Shown: positions 25,695 through 35,384, numbered from the stretch's first letter. The stretch: DNA of 64,000 bases from Anaerocolumna xylanovorans DSM 12503 (GCF_900143645.1 NZ_FRFD01000009.1:1-64000), one strand, 5' to 3'. Numbers and translations: made by a program. The notes: generated by a model not told the origin, from the sequence alone.

Positions 25695-25836
25695 ACCTTC
25701 ACCTGTGTTTTGTTTATTTCATACTTTTTTGATATGATTTGTATGAATAATTTATACTACCTTTCTCTTAATTTGTCAATAGCTTCTTTTTTAATATTCA
25801 AAAGTTTTTTTGCATCAATATGCAATAACATATGCA

Positions 25837-25866
25837 GTTATACTATAGCACCCTGCTCTCTGTCAA
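25837..25866 (-). promoter_or_regulatory. metNIQ promoter (sigma-A type)
   Basis: On the minus strand TTGACA (25861-25866) and TATAAC (25837-25842) are spaced 18 bp. The 140-nt leader to metN contains no S-box (SAM-I riboswitch) or T-box motif that I can recognise. Confidence 0.65.
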
Positions 25867-25920
25867 GTTCTACTGTAATTTTTACGCAACAATCCCATAG
25901 AGGAAACTACTGGAAAGAAA

Positions 25921-25968
25921 GAGTCAGGCTTTTTATCTTAATAGAACATAATTTCCTAAGATAAAAAA
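25921..25968. repeat. Palindromic intergenic repeat, family 1, copy 2
   Basis: TTTTTATCTTA pairs with TAAGATAAAAA around a core TAATTTCC-like loop. The left flank AAGAAAGAGTC matches the copy at 3081. It abuts the PFOR terminator. Confidence 0.7.
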
Positions 25969-26007
25969 ACTGCACCATAATACGGTAATAAACCCGCTAT
26001 GGTGCAG
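25962..26007 (-). terminator. PFOR gene terminator
   Basis: CTGCACCATA (25970-25979) pairs with TATGGTGCAG (25998-26007). On the minus strand it is followed by seven T residues that belong to the adjacent repeat. Confidence 0.88.
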
Positions 26008-26018
26008 TAAAACAATAA

Positions 26019-29000
26019 TCAAACTTTAAGGTCTGCCAGGGTCCGGTAAGTCAGATAGCGCTCTCTGGCCTGTTCCTCTGCCTTCTTAAACAAATCTTCC
26101 GATTCCTTGGGATAAGCCTTTACAAGGGAACTGTAACGCACCTGCCCCATAAGGAAGTCTCTAAAGTTCCCTGCCGGTTCTTTGGAATCCAGAAGAAAAG
26201 GATTCTTACCCTCCTTCTTAAGCTCGGGGTTATAACGGTACAGATGCCAATAGCCTGCCTTTACAGCTTCTTTTACTGTCTCCATGCTCTTACCCATTCC
26301 CACCTTTATACCATGGCTGATGCAGGGTGAATAAGCAATGATAATGGAAGGTCCTTTATAGCTTTCTGCTTCCTTTATTGCCTTTAACAGCTGGTTGTTA
26401 TCCGCATGGATTCCTACCTGGGCAACATAGACATTGCCATAGGTCATCATCATTCTCCCCAAATCCTTTTTACCGGATTTTTTACCGGAGGCTGCGAACT
26501 TGGCAACAGCTGCCACCGGAGTAGACTTAGATGCCTGACCGCCGGTATTGGAATAGACTTCGGTGTCAAATACCAATACATTGATATCCTCACCGGAAGA
26601 CATAACCTGATCAAGTCCGCCATAGCCTATGTCGTATGCCCAGCCGTCACCTCCTACAATCCAATGGGAACGCTTAATCAGATAATCCTTTTTCTCAAGA
26701 AGCTCTTCTATCAGCTTTTCTTTTTTCTTATCGGCACTTTTATATCCTGACAGCTCCTTTAAGAGCTTCTCACTGGCAGTTTTGCTGATTTCACCGTCTT
26801 CTCTGTAGTGAATCCAGTCATTAATCAATTCCTTGAGATTATCCTCGATACCGGTATCTAAGAGTTCTTTCATCAGACACTCTAGTTTGTTACGGATTTG
26901 CTTATTACCCAAATACATACCAAAGCCATATTCCGCATTATCCTCAAAAAGGGAATTGGCCCAGGCCGGTCCTCTTCCTTCTCTGTTTGAAGTGTAGGAG
27001 GTACTTGGTGCAGATGCTCCCCAGATAGAAGAACAGCCTGTTGCATTGGCAATCATCATCCTGTCACCAAAGAGCTGTGTAATCAGCTTAATATAAGGAG
27101 TTTCACCGCAGCCGGCGCAGGCTCCCGAAAACTCAATCAAGGGCTGCTTGAACTGACTCTCCTTTACGCTGTTTCCCAGAGGAAGGTCACTTTTATGACC
27201 CACTTCATAAAAGGCATATTTCCAATTGGGAACCTGTGTCCCTGTCTGGGTGTCAATTGGCTTCATAACCAGGGCCTTCTCTTTTGCAGGACAGATATCC
27301 GCACAATTGCCGCATCCGGTACAATCCATGGTACTTACCTGTATACGGAAAGAATAATTCTCCAAGCCTTTTCCCGTTGCCTTAATGGCGGTATAGTCCT
27401 TTGGAGCATCCTTCATTTCTTCCTCTGTCATCAAAAAAGGCCTGATAACCGCGTGGGGACAAACCAAAGAACACTGGTTGCATTGGATGCAGTTTTTATC
27501 AATCCATTCCGGTACATTAACGGCAATACCACGTTTTTCAAAGGCTGTGGAGCCATTTGGGAAGGTTCCGTCCTCTCTTCCGGCAAATGCACTGACAGGT
27601 AAGGCATTCCCTTTCTGCTCCTGCATGGGACGCATAATATCACGTACGAATTCCGGTTCCTTCTCTGCTTCTTCCCTTTCTTCTGCAGCATCCTTCCAGC
27701 TCTTTGGTACTTTTACTTCATGAATTCCTAATACTCCTTTATCAATGGCTGCATGGTTCATAGCCACAACCTGTTCTCCTTTTTTACTGTAGGAATAGGC
27801 TGCCGCATCCTTTAATTTCTTTACAAATACCTCTTCCGGAAGTATATCGATGAGTTTAAAGAAGGCTCCCTGCATTATCATGTTAATGCGGTTGCCAAGG
27901 CCAATTTCCGATGCAATGCTTACCGCGTCAATGGTAAAGAACCTGACTGCCTTTTCCGCCAATACTCTTTTAACTCTGGCAGGCAGCATTTCTTCCAATT
28001 CCTCATCCTTCCACCGGCAGTTCAGAACAAATATGCCTCCTGGCTTTAAGTCGCTTAGCATATCATATTTATTGATATAAGACTGGTTATGGCATGCCAC
28101 ATAATCTGCATGGTCTACCAGATAGGTGGATTTTATCGGGGATTTGCCAAATCTTAAATGGGACATGGTAATACCGCCGGATTTTTTGGAATCATAGTCA
28201 AAATATGCCTGGGCATTATAATCCGTGGAATTTCCGATTATCATAATTGCCTGTTTGTTGGCTCCCACGGTACCGTCCGAACCCAGTCCCCAGAATTTAC
28301 AGGACTTTCTTCCTTCCGGTTCTGCCAGGAATTTCGGTATCAGGGGAAGAGAAGTTTCCGTAATATCATCTGTAATACCAATCGTAAAGTGGTCCTTTGG
28401 ATTTTCTGCCTTCAGGTTTTCAAAAACAGCTGTAATGTCGGCAGGTCCTGTATCCTTCGAGCCAAGACCAAAACGTCCGCCAATAATAAGTGGTTTATCC
28501 GGTCTGTCCGAAAAGCTGGCACAGATATCCATATAAAGAGGTTCATAAAGTGCTCCGGGCTCCTTTGTCCTGTCAAGCACCGCAATCTTTTTGACCGATT
28601 TCGGGATACAGCCAATTAGATGCTTCATGCTAAAGGGTCTGTAGAGGTGTACTTTCACAAGCCCGTATTTTTCACCTTTACTGTTGTGATAGTCAATCGT
28701 CTCTTCTATGGTCTGAGTCACAGAGCCCATGGCAATAATAATACACTCGGCATCTTCCGCCCCATAATAATCAAATAAACCGTATTTACGTCCGGTCAAT
28801 TTTGCCGTTTTCTCCAGGTATTCTTCTACTACAGGAATCAGATTGTCATAAAAACTATTGCTGGATTCTCTTCCCTGAAAATAAATATCCGGATTCTGGG
28901 CTGTTCCTCTGGTAACCGGATGATTGGGGGAGAGAGCCCTTTCCCTGAATTCCTTTAAAGCTTCCATGTCCAGAAGGGAAGCATAATCTTCATACTCCAG

Positions 29001-29555
29001 CGCTTCCACTTTCTGAATTTCATGTGAGGTCCGAAATCCGTCAAAGAAATGTACAAAGGGCAGCCGTCCCTTAATAGCCGCAAGATGAGCAACCGGTGCC
29101 AGGTCAATCACCTCTTGTACGGAGCCGCTTGCCAACATAGCACACCCTGTCTGCCTGACTGCCATAACATCCTGATGGTCTCCAAAAATACTTAAGGCAT
29201 GGGCTGCCAATGCTCTTGCACTGACATGAAAAACACCGGGGAGTAATTCTCCAGCCGTCTTATACATATTCGGAATCATAAGCAGCAATCCCTGAGACGC
29301 CGTAAAGGTTGTTGTCAGGGCACCCGCTTGTAAGGAACCATGAAATGCACCGGCAGCACCTGCTTCCGATTGCATTTCTACTACATTTACATTTTGGCCG
29401 AAAATATTTTTTCTTCCCTTTGCCGCCCAATCATCGGTAACTTCCGCCATGTTAGAGGATGGGGTTATGGGATATATTGCCGCTACATCGGTAAAAGCAT
29501 AGGCTGCATAGGCGGCGGCTGTATTACCGTCCACAGTCATTGATATTTTAGACAT
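26019..29555 (-). CDS. nifJ: Pyruvate:ferredoxin (flavodoxin) oxidoreductase, 1178 aa
   Basis: Converts pyruvate and CoA to acetyl-CoA and CO2 with reduction of ferredoxin or flavodoxin, the central step of anaerobic pyruvate use. Single-chain homodimer type with all domains in order: N-terminal pyrimidine-binding domain (YPITPSSNMAE near residue 30), gamma-type domain (about 415-600), two 4Fe-4S clusters (CIQCNQCSLVCP and CTGCGNCADICP, about 690-770), and a C-terminal TPP domain with CAGCGET, GGDGWAYDIGYGGLDQVMSS and NTGGQASKSTP. Full length for the family. ATG 29555 follows AAAGGGTG. Monocistronic; an inverted repeat of family 2 lies in its upstream region. Confidence 0.98.
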   Translation of the reverse strand: MSKISMTVDGNTAAAYAAYAFTDVAAIYPITPSSNMAEVTDDWAAKGRKNIFGQNVNVVEMQSEAGAAGAFHGSLQAGALTTTFTASQGLLLMIPNMYKTAGELLPGVFHVSARALAAHALSIFGDHQDVMAVRQTGCAMLASGSVQEVIDLAPVAHLAAIKGRLPFVHFFDGFRTSHEIQKVEALEYEDYASLLDMEALKEFRERALSPNHPVTRGTAQNPDIYFQGRESSNSFYDNLIPVVEEYLEKTAKLTGRKYGLFDYYGAEDAECIIIAMGSVTQTIEETIDYHNSKGEKYGLVKVHLYRPFSMKHLIGCIPKSVKKIAVLDRTKEPGALYEPLYMDICASFSDRPDKPLIIGGRFGLGSKDTGPADITAVFENLKAENPKDHFTIGITDDITETSLPLIPKFLAEPEGRKSCKFWGLGSDGTVGANKQAIMIIGNSTDYNAQAYFDYDSKKSGGITMSHLRFGKSPIKSTYLVDHADYVACHNQSYINKYDMLSDLKPGGIFVLNCRWKDEELEEMLPARVKRVLAEKAVRFFTIDAVSIASEIGLGNRINMIMQGAFFKLIDILPEEVFVKKLKDAAAYSYSKKGEQVVAMNHAAIDKGVLGIHEVKVPKSWKDAAEEREEAEKEPEFVRDIMRPMQEQKGNALPVSAFAGREDGTFPNGSTAFEKRGIAVNVPEWIDKNCIQCNQCSLVCPHAVIRPFLMTEEEMKDAPKDYTAIKATGKGLENYSFRIQVSTMDCTGCGNCADICPAKEKALVMKPIDTQTGTQVPNWKYAFYEVGHKSDLPLGNSVKESQFKQPLIEFSGACAGCGETPYIKLITQLFGDRMMIANATGCSSIWGASAPSTSYTSNREGRGPAWANSLFEDNAEYGFGMYLGNKQIRNKLECLMKELLDTGIEDNLKELINDWIHYREDGEISKTASEKLLKELSGYKSADKKKEKLIEELLEKKDYLIKRSHWIVGGDGWAYDIGYGGLDQVMSSGEDINVLVFDTEVYSNTGGQASKSTPVAAVAKFAASGKKSGKKDLGRMMMTYGNVYVAQVGIHADNNQLLKAIKEAESYKGPSIIIAYSPCISHGIKVGMGKSMETVKEAVKAGYWHLYRYNPELKKEGKNPFLLDSKEPAGNFRDFLMGQVRYSSLVKAYPKESEDLFKKAEEQARERYLTYRTLADLKV

Positions 29556-29606
29556 TTTTACACCCTTTCTATCTTTCTATTTTTTTCATTTTACATTAGC
29601 TCACAT

Positions 29607-29677
29607 TGCATAAATCGTCTGCTTGCAGATGATTTACTGCCTCAAATCAGGGTGTGAAACGTTTTTCATTTCACACT
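29607..29677. repeat. Double-hairpin intergenic repeat, family 2, copy 1
   Basis: Two stems, GCATAAATCGTCTGC/GCAGATGATTTACTGC and GTGTGAAA/TTTCACAC, joined by the linker CTCAAATCAGG. Nearly identical to 44071-44142. It lies 52 bp before the PFOR start codon. Confidence 0.8.
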
Positions 29678-29697
29678 ATGCATTATTAACTGCAAAT

Positions 29698-29892
29698 TTA
29701 TAACTGGCTTCCGTTATCGACCCAATTCTTTGCCTTCCCCACTTCGTATTCCGAAGGGATAGACACATTACTGTCGTCTATTATTTTTTCTTCATTGGCC
29801 CAGGCTGCTGTTTCTTCACTGTTTGTGGCTTTTACCTTATCCAATCTTTTATTCTGTAACGAGTTTAAGGCGTCTTTTTTTTTCTCCTGCAT
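29698..29892 (-). CDS. DUF3787-type small spore-associated protein, 64 aa
   Basis: Short hydrophilic protein resembling DUF3787, a clostridial family also described as spore surface proteins. The characteristic core is present: EETAAWANEEKIIDDSNVSI followed by PSEYEVGKAKNWVDNGS, with the AAWA and IPSE-V-AK-WV pattern. ATG 29892 follows AAGGAG by six bases; another in-frame ATG at 29910 has no ribosome site. It lies upstream of PFOR on the same strand, separated by a 140-bp gap with a repeat, so it is probably transcribed alone. The spore link rests on family knowledge only. Confidence 0.75.
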   Translation of the reverse strand: MQEKKKDALNSLQNKRLDKVKATNSEETAAWANEEKIIDDSNVSIPSEYEVGKAKNWVDNGSQL

Positions 29893-30001
29893 AGTTTTCT
29901 CCTTTTCCATATTGTGATACAGTTATAAATTAACCAAATTGCTTTAAAATATACAAAGATAACCAATTATAGTTGTTCAGAACAAAGAATCCCGCAAGAG
30001 G

Positions 30002-30045
30002 GCTTTTTATGCAATAGGATGTAATTTCCTATTGCATAAAAAAGC
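30002..30045. repeat. Palindromic intergenic repeat, family 1, copy 3
   Basis: GCTTTTTATGCAATAGG pairs almost perfectly with CCTATTGCATAAAAAAGC around ATGTAATTT. It shares the TAATTTCCTAT core with copies 1 and 2 and overlaps the T tract of the adjacent terminator. Confidence 0.75.
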
Positions 30046-30082
30046 TGCTGCAAAGGTCATGGAAATGATCCTTGCGGCAGCT
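30043..30082 (-). terminator. Terminator of the GGDEF/EAL gene
   Basis: AGCTGCTGCAAAGG pairs with CCTTGCGGCAGCT; on the minus strand it is followed by six T residues. It lies 35 nt after the stop codon at 30117. Confidence 0.85.
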
Positions 30083-30116
30083 GATTAACCCACCTGTACA
30101 AACTTTATTGTACCTT

Positions 30117-33038
30117 TTATCCTATAAAATTATGATTATATATTTTTTCAATTTCCTGGCTGGCAAGAGGTTTGCTGAACAGATATCCCTGAATAAGGTC
30201 GCAGCCGCCTTCCTTCAGTCTGTGATACTGATAGGTCTCCTCAATGCCCTCTGCCGTTATAATCAGGTCCAGGCTGTGCATAAGACCAATCAGGCTGCTC
30301 ATCACACTGCTGTTATCCAGATTTATAAATTTCTCACACAAAGACTTATCCAGCTTGATTTTGTCCACAGGAATAAATGTGAGATAATTAAGGGAGGAAT
30401 ACCCCGTTCCAAAATCGTCCATGGCAATCCTTATCCCCAGACTCTTTAACTCATTTAAAAATGCCAGTGTATTTTCCGTCTCTTCCACCAGTATGCTTTC
30501 TGTAATTTCAATTTCCACATACCTCGAATCTATCTGGTATTCCTCCAGAGTACTGCTTAGGAAAGAAATATACTCCCTGTCACTAAGCTGCTTCCCTGAA
30601 AAATTAATCGCAACCGGTTTTAAGGGATATCCTTCATCCCGCCATTTGGCCATTTGCCTGATGGCTTCCTTGGTTACCCATCTGCCGATTTCAATAATTA
30701 ATCCGCTCATCTCCGCCACTTCAATAAATTTTGCCGGTGATAAATTCCTGTCCTTTAAGCGAAGAAGTGCCTCGAATTCATCAATCTTTCCCGTAACTAC
30801 ATTTATCTGCGGCTGATATACAAGACGCAAGCCATCTTCTCTTAGAGCATCCCTTAAGATATCCTCAATTTCAGCCCTGCTTCTGATATCCTCCATAATC
30901 TTATCACTGTAAAACATATGGCTGCCCTTGCCGTTGTCTTTTACGTAATACATAGCAGTATCCGCATTGATCAACAAACGTTCCATATCAGAACTGTCTT
31001 TCGGGAAAACAGTCACTCCAATACTGAACTTCACGAAATGTTCTTTTCCCATAAGCCTTATTGGTTTAGCAAACAGTTCTTTTAATTTTAAAAGATAGCC
31101 CTCTGCCAACTGTTCATTTTCAGCACCGGTTATCAGTATTAAAAATTCATCTCCGCCAAAACGGTAGGCCCAGACGTTATCAGTTACAATTGTATTTATG
31201 CGTTCTGCAATTGCTGACAGCATCCTGTCTCCATAGAGATGCCCCATGGTATCATTAATAACTTTAAAATTATCAATATCAAGCAGAAGTATGGCACCGC
31301 AGGATTTTAGCTCCAATTCTGACTTTATCTTATCCATAAAGCTTACCCTGTTTGGAAGATTTGTCATATAGTCATTGCGGGCCAGATAGTTGATATACTC
31401 CTCCTGCTCCTTTATTTTCGTAATATCTATCAGCAACCCGTTAAGTGACATTACAGTCCCTTTTAGGTCATGGATTCCTCTGCCGCTAATCATCACCCAT
31501 CTTTTTTTATTTTCACTGTTATACAGCATAAGCTCCATATAAATCTTATCAGTCTCGCCCTTAATATACCGTTCATATTGTGACAATATATTATCCCGGT
31601 CTTCCTCGCATAAAAACTTTTCAAGGAAAATGTCAATATTCTTTATCTGCGCAAGCTGTGGATTAATACTATTTATAAATTCTTCGGATATCGAAAGGGT
31701 TCTTAGGGTAACGTCATATTCCCAGACTGCACTGCCGGTACTTTCAACAGCAATGCTGTACTTCTGATTCAGTATTTCGATATTCTCCATATGCCGCTGG
31801 GAAAGATCATACTGTCCTCTTAACTCTTCTTCCGATGCTGTCAGTTCTTCATAAGTCTGAACCAGCTCTTCATGGCTTTCCTGTAATAATTTATCCATTT
31901 TTCTTCTTCTGATATTATCCGTACTAAGCAATATGATAACCAGAGTAAAAAGAGAAGCTATCACAATAATATTTGCAGTAAGCACCGGGTGCTGCTCAAT
32001 AAAAGTAGCATTTTTCCCTATTATTGTGGAGTCCTTGGGAAGACTATGTAATGGTATGTTAAATTTTTTTAAAACCTTATAATCAAAGACATAATAATTG
32101 GGACTTTTGTAGATAACCGGAAGTGAGTCAACAGGCGTTCCCTCAAAAACCTTTTTAAGAAGATTTGCCGCTTTTTCACCGGAATGATAATAAGAATGCA
32201 TTTTCCCGCCCAGTATTCCATTGCCGACCCCACCGACCTCTGCCCGGATAATGGGAATACTGGCCGCTTTGCTTAAGATTGCCGAAGCTTCCGGTATGGT
32301 CATATTGGCACCTGTTTTATCCGTATACATACTCAAATATAATAAAATAGTATCCTGCCCCAGCTTGCCAACTTGCTCTCCAACCTCTGCAAAGGTATGC
32401 TCTGCTACATTTATCTCTTCAAACGCAAGTTCCGGAAATTCATCCTTTAAAGAAATAAACTGATTTTCATCACCGATTCCTGTTAGCGTATTATCAACAA
32501 TGGCAACAACCTTTTTTGCTTTTTTATTCAGCTTTAATCCCAGACTGATATTATCCTTAATCGAAAGCTCTTCTACGATTCCTGTTATATTCGTTCTCTC
32601 TTCTGCCTCTTTGACTCTGTTCATATCATTGACACCAAAAAAGGTTATGGGAATACCAGAGAACAATTCCTGCTGATAATCCATAACAAATTGCAGTGCA
32701 TAATCATCACCTACAATAATACCATCATAGGCAGGAAGGTCTTCAATCTTATATTGAAGAAGGTCATGGAACAACTTTCTGCTCTGCTCGGTAACAAAAC
32801 GCTTGGAATCCATATATTCAAAATCAATACTATATTCCTCTTCCGGGAATATTGAACGGATTCCTTTAATCTGATCGGGAACACTTGGAAAATTTTCATT
32901 ATAAGAGCTTATAAAAAGTATGTTCTTCCCTTGCCTGTCAGTGGCAGAATATGCAGTTAAACTGCTGTACCCCCAACAAATAATCAGCGTCAGCAGTATA
33001 CAGACTGTAACGTATAATAGCCGCTTTATCTTATGCAT
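30117..33038 (-). CDS. Sensor with ABC-type binding domain, PAS, GGDEF and EAL, 973 aa
   Basis: Membrane protein for cyclic di-GMP turnover. Signal/anchor helix at about 7-27; an extracytoplasmic domain of the ABC substrate-binding (BmpA/YtfQ-like) type at about 38-325 (NILFISSYNENFPSVPDQIK, YDGIIVGDDYALQF, HSYYHSGEKAANLLKKV); second helix near 350-375; coiled coil; PAS-like domain at about 430-545; GGDEF domain with intact YRFGGDEFL; EAL domain with intact EALLRL and DDFGTGYSSL. Both catalytic motifs look functional. No RxxD inhibitory site sits five residues before GGDEF. ATG 33038 follows GAGGGG. Monocistronic. Confidence 0.93.
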   Translation of the reverse strand: MHKIKRLLYVTVCILLTLIICWGYSSLTAYSATDRQGKNILFISSYNENFPSVPDQIKGIRSIFPEEEYSIDFEYMDSKRFVTEQSRKLFHDLLQYKIEDLPAYDGIIVGDDYALQFVMDYQQELFSGIPITFFGVNDMNRVKEAEERTNITGIVEELSIKDNISLGLKLNKKAKKVVAIVDNTLTGIGDENQFISLKDEFPELAFEEINVAEHTFAEVGEQVGKLGQDTILLYLSMYTDKTGANMTIPEASAILSKAASIPIIRAEVGGVGNGILGGKMHSYYHSGEKAANLLKKVFEGTPVDSLPVIYKSPNYYVFDYKVLKKFNIPLHSLPKDSTIIGKNATFIEQHPVLTANIIVIASLFTLVIILLSTDNIRRRKMDKLLQESHEELVQTYEELTASEEELRGQYDLSQRHMENIEILNQKYSIAVESTGSAVWEYDVTLRTLSISEEFINSINPQLAQIKNIDIFLEKFLCEEDRDNILSQYERYIKGETDKIYMELMLYNSENKKRWVMISGRGIHDLKGTVMSLNGLLIDITKIKEQEEYINYLARNDYMTNLPNRVSFMDKIKSELELKSCGAILLLDIDNFKVINDTMGHLYGDRMLSAIAERINTIVTDNVWAYRFGGDEFLILITGAENEQLAEGYLLKLKELFAKPIRLMGKEHFVKFSIGVTVFPKDSSDMERLLINADTAMYYVKDNGKGSHMFYSDKIMEDIRSRAEIEDILRDALREDGLRLVYQPQINVVTGKIDEFEALLRLKDRNLSPAKFIEVAEMSGLIIEIGRWVTKEAIRQMAKWRDEGYPLKPVAINFSGKQLSDREYISFLSSTLEEYQIDSRYVEIEITESILVEETENTLAFLNELKSLGIRIAMDDFGTGYSSLNYLTFIPVDKIKLDKSLCEKFINLDNSSVMSSLIGLMHSLDLIITAEGIEETYQYHRLKEGGCDLIQGYLFSKPLASQEIEKIYNHNFIG

Positions 33039-33203
33039 AGATTCCCCTCTATTTATTCCACAAACTGTAATTTTACCTATTATAACACATATTGACTGTT
33101 TCTGCTATAGTTTACTGTATTTTTCTCAAGGAGCAAATTTTTATATATGAATTGTTTGTCTTTTTGGTAAATTAAATACAATTCAGACTATTTATTAGAG
33201 TAA

Positions 33204-33241
33204 AAAAACTACAGTAACCAAAACAGCATACTGTAGTTTTT
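33204..33241. terminator. Terminator after tcdA
   Basis: AAAAACTACAGTA pairs with TACTGTAGTTTTT, three bases after the tcdA stop codon. T tracts lie on both sides. Confidence 0.88.
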
Positions 33242-33243
33242 AT

Positions 33244-34002
33244 TTATCGTATTCCTGTTATATCCTTTATTACTTCTCCGGCAATTATAAGCCCGGCCAC
33301 AGACGGGACAAAGGCATTGCTTCCCGGAATCTGCCTTCTCTCGGTACATTTCCTCTGGGCCCCCGGAGGACAGATGCAGTTGCTTCTGCAGCTGATAGAC
33401 ATATCTTCTAACGGCTTCCTGGCAGGTTCCTTGGAATAAACAACCTTAAGTTTTTTGACTCCTCTAATCTTTAATTCTTTTCTCATAACCTTTGCCAGAG
33501 GACATACACTGGTTTTATAGATGTCTGTCACCTCAAACATGGTTGGATCTAATTTATTTCCGGCTCCCATGCAGCTTATAATGGGCACACCGCTGTTATC
33601 TGCCCTTAAAACAAGCTCAATCTTGCCGGTTACCGTGTCAATAGCATCAACAATATAGGTGTATTCCGAAAAATCATACTGTTCGGCAACCTCCGGAGTA
33701 TAAAAGGTCTGATGAGTATTTACTACTGCCTCAGGGTTAATCTCCAGTATCCGTTCCTTCATAACTTCAACCTTATACTTCCCCACAGTCTTTCTGGTAG
33801 CAATAATCTGACGATTAATATTTGTCAGGCACACTTTATCATCGTCAAAAAGGTCAAAAATACCTACGCCGCTTCTTGCCAGGGCCTCCGCCGTATAACC
33901 TCCGACCCCGCCGATGCCAAAAATCGCAACTCTTGCGTTTTTAAGCCTTTCCATACTGTCTTTGCCAAATAAAAGTTCTGTTCTTGAAAATTGGTTTAAC
34001 AT
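33244..34002 (-). CDS. tcdA: tRNA threonylcarbamoyladenosine dehydratase, 252 aa
   Basis: E1-like ATP-dependent enzyme that cyclises t6A37 in tRNAs decoding ANN codons. The ATP-binding Rossmann motif is AIFGIGGVGGYTAEALARSG near residue 30, followed by DLFDDDKVCLTNINRQ, which is the ThiF/E1 signature. CMGAGNKLDPTMFEVTDI is diagnostic for TcdA rather than ThiF or MoeB. Two Cys-rich segments, CRSNCICPPG and CTERRQIPGS, occur late in the protein. Length is typical. ATG 34002 has GGAGCAGG upstream. Separated from its neighbours by 67 bp or more. Confidence 0.94.
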   Translation of the reverse strand: MLNQFSRTELLFGKDSMERLKNARVAIFGIGGVGGYTAEALARSGVGIFDLFDDDKVCLTNINRQIIATRKTVGKYKVEVMKERILEINPEAVVNTHQTFYTPEVAEQYDFSEYTYIVDAIDTVTGKIELVLRADNSGVPIISCMGAGNKLDPTMFEVTDIYKTSVCPLAKVMRKELKIRGVKKLKVVYSKEPARKPLEDMSISCRSNCICPPGAQRKCTERRQIPGSNAFVPSVAGLIIAGEVIKDITGIR

Positions 34003-34069
34003 TTCCTGCTCCGTTCTGCAAAATCATAAAAAATGTCGCCATTCGACCTGAATTATGATAGCATTAAAC

Positions 34070-34708
34070 TTAAGCCCTGTCAATTCCTCCTTTTAATTCC
34101 GACAGTGGTCTTCCGGAAAAAAATAATTTCATTGCATCCCCTCGTATTCTGGAAAAGACTGCAAATAGTTTTACTGCTTCTTCTGCATTCCGGTAAACCT
34201 TCCAATAGCCGCACAGAATATAATTCTCACCGTTATTTCTGATATACTCCTCCACATCAGCTGCCGGATATCCCAGAATAATACCGATTTCATGAGGAAA
34301 ATCCTTCGTAAGTCCCAGGTTCTTGTTCCGTTGGTATCTGCCATACCTTTCTTTTAAACACTCTAAAGTTTCCTCCGGATAACAGTCATCAAGCTTGTAT
34401 CCTTTACCCAGAAACAGAGGATTATCTATATTTCTTAGCAGAACCTCATAAAGCAGCACCTTGTCATATACTATTATATAAATATCATTTTCCCCTTCAT
34501 AAAGTATACGGTATTGACAGCCAAAACTCTCTATTTCCCTTATAAGTGCCTTAAAAAAATTGTCTCTGCTGTCAATATACCTCTTACGGAAACTAACCAG
34601 ACTGGACGGCTTCATTTTAACAAGGGTGGGCATACAGCAATTGGCCAGAGTAAAAGCCACATAAGAAGAAGTTCTGTCCTCACCCATAATAAAAATATCT
34701 TCGCTCAT
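34070..34708 (-). CDS. DUF3793 family protein, 212 aa
   Basis: Cytoplasmic protein of unknown function, common in clostridia. DUF3793 features in order: FTLANCCMPTLVKMKPSSLV near the N terminus, VYDKVLLYEVLLRN, FLGKGYKLDD, FPHEIGIILGYPAADVEEYI, and CGYWKVYRNAEEAVKLF. In other genomes members sit near iron or flavodoxin genes, but here the neighbours are tcdA and msrA. ATG 34708 follows GGGAG by six bases; an upstream in-frame ATG at 34786 has no ribosome site. Confidence 0.9.
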   Translation of the reverse strand: MSEDIFIMGEDRTSSYVAFTLANCCMPTLVKMKPSSLVSFRKRYIDSRDNFFKALIREIESFGCQYRILYEGENDIYIIVYDKVLLYEVLLRNIDNPLFLGKGYKLDDCYPEETLECLKERYGRYQRNKNLGLTKDFPHEIGIILGYPAADVEEYIRNNGENYILCGYWKVYRNAEEAVKLFAVFSRIRGDAMKLFFSGRPLSELKGGIDRA

Positions 34709-34865
34709 AAAATTCTCCCTAAGTTGTTTATTGATAACCGTTCTCATATAATTGTATTCTGTAAAGGCTTTTACAGTCAACATCATTTTTGAGAACTATT
34801 ATCAATACTATAGGATTTGTAACTTTTATGAATTTTATGAAATGAAATATTTTATTATCAAGTCT

Positions 34866-35384
34866 CTATTTTGTTGCCATTCTCGCCTTTTCAAATTTAT
34901 CAGGTCTAATATGGCAATAGCCATTCGGATTCTTATCCAGGTACTTTTGATGGTATTCTTCTGCCATGTAATAATTTTTTAAAGGCTGTACTTCAATCGC
35001 AATGGGCTTATCATATTTTTTCTGCAATTCTTTAAGGGATTCCCTGATTACCGGCAAATCCTCTTCGTCCACATAATAAATCCCGGTGCGGTACTGGCTT
35101 CCTTCGTCTGCTCCCTGCTTATTAACAGAGGTTGGATTTATAACGTCATAATAAAGCTCCAGAATAAATGCCAAATCTATTTTTTCAGGGTCATAAACAA
35201 CATGAACTGTTTCGGCATGTCCTGTATTGTTATTGCATACTTCCTGGTACGTAGGGTTTTCTGTATTGCCGTTGGCATATCCTACGCTGGTATTTGTTAT
35301 CCCCTGTATGCCGGAAAGATACTTCTCCGTTCCCCAAAAGCACCCTCCTGCGAGGTATATTTCTTTATTTGATATATCAGCCAT
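34866..35384 (-). CDS. msrA: Peptide-methionine (S)-S-oxide reductase, 172 aa
   Basis: Repairs methionine-S-sulfoxide in proteins after oxidative damage. The catalytic motif AGGCFWGTEKY carries the active-site Cys near residue 15. Other family blocks are GYANGNTENPTYQEVCNNNT, GHAETVHVVYDP and DEGSQYRTGIYY. No fused MsrB domain is present. ATG 35384 follows AAGGAG; an upstream in-frame ATG at 35405 is in front of that site. Its start lies 51 bp after the stop of the uxu operon regulator, on the same strand. Confidence 0.96.
   Translation of the reverse strand: MADISNKEIYLAGGCFWGTEKYLSGIQGITNTSVGYANGNTENPTYQEVCNNNTGHAETVHVVYDPEKIDLAFILELYYDVINPTSVNKQGADEGSQYRTGIYYVDEEDLPVIRESLKELQKKYDKPIAIEVQPLKNYYMAEEYHQKYLDKNPNGYCHIRPDKFEKARMATK

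Noticed and set aside
25695..25836. SAM or T-box riboswitch before metNIQ
   Set aside because: Looked for the S-box and T-box core motifs on the minus strand; none found.
28158..28619. 153-codon plus-strand frame inside the PFOR gene
   Set aside because: Antisense to a conserved enzyme and without translation signals.
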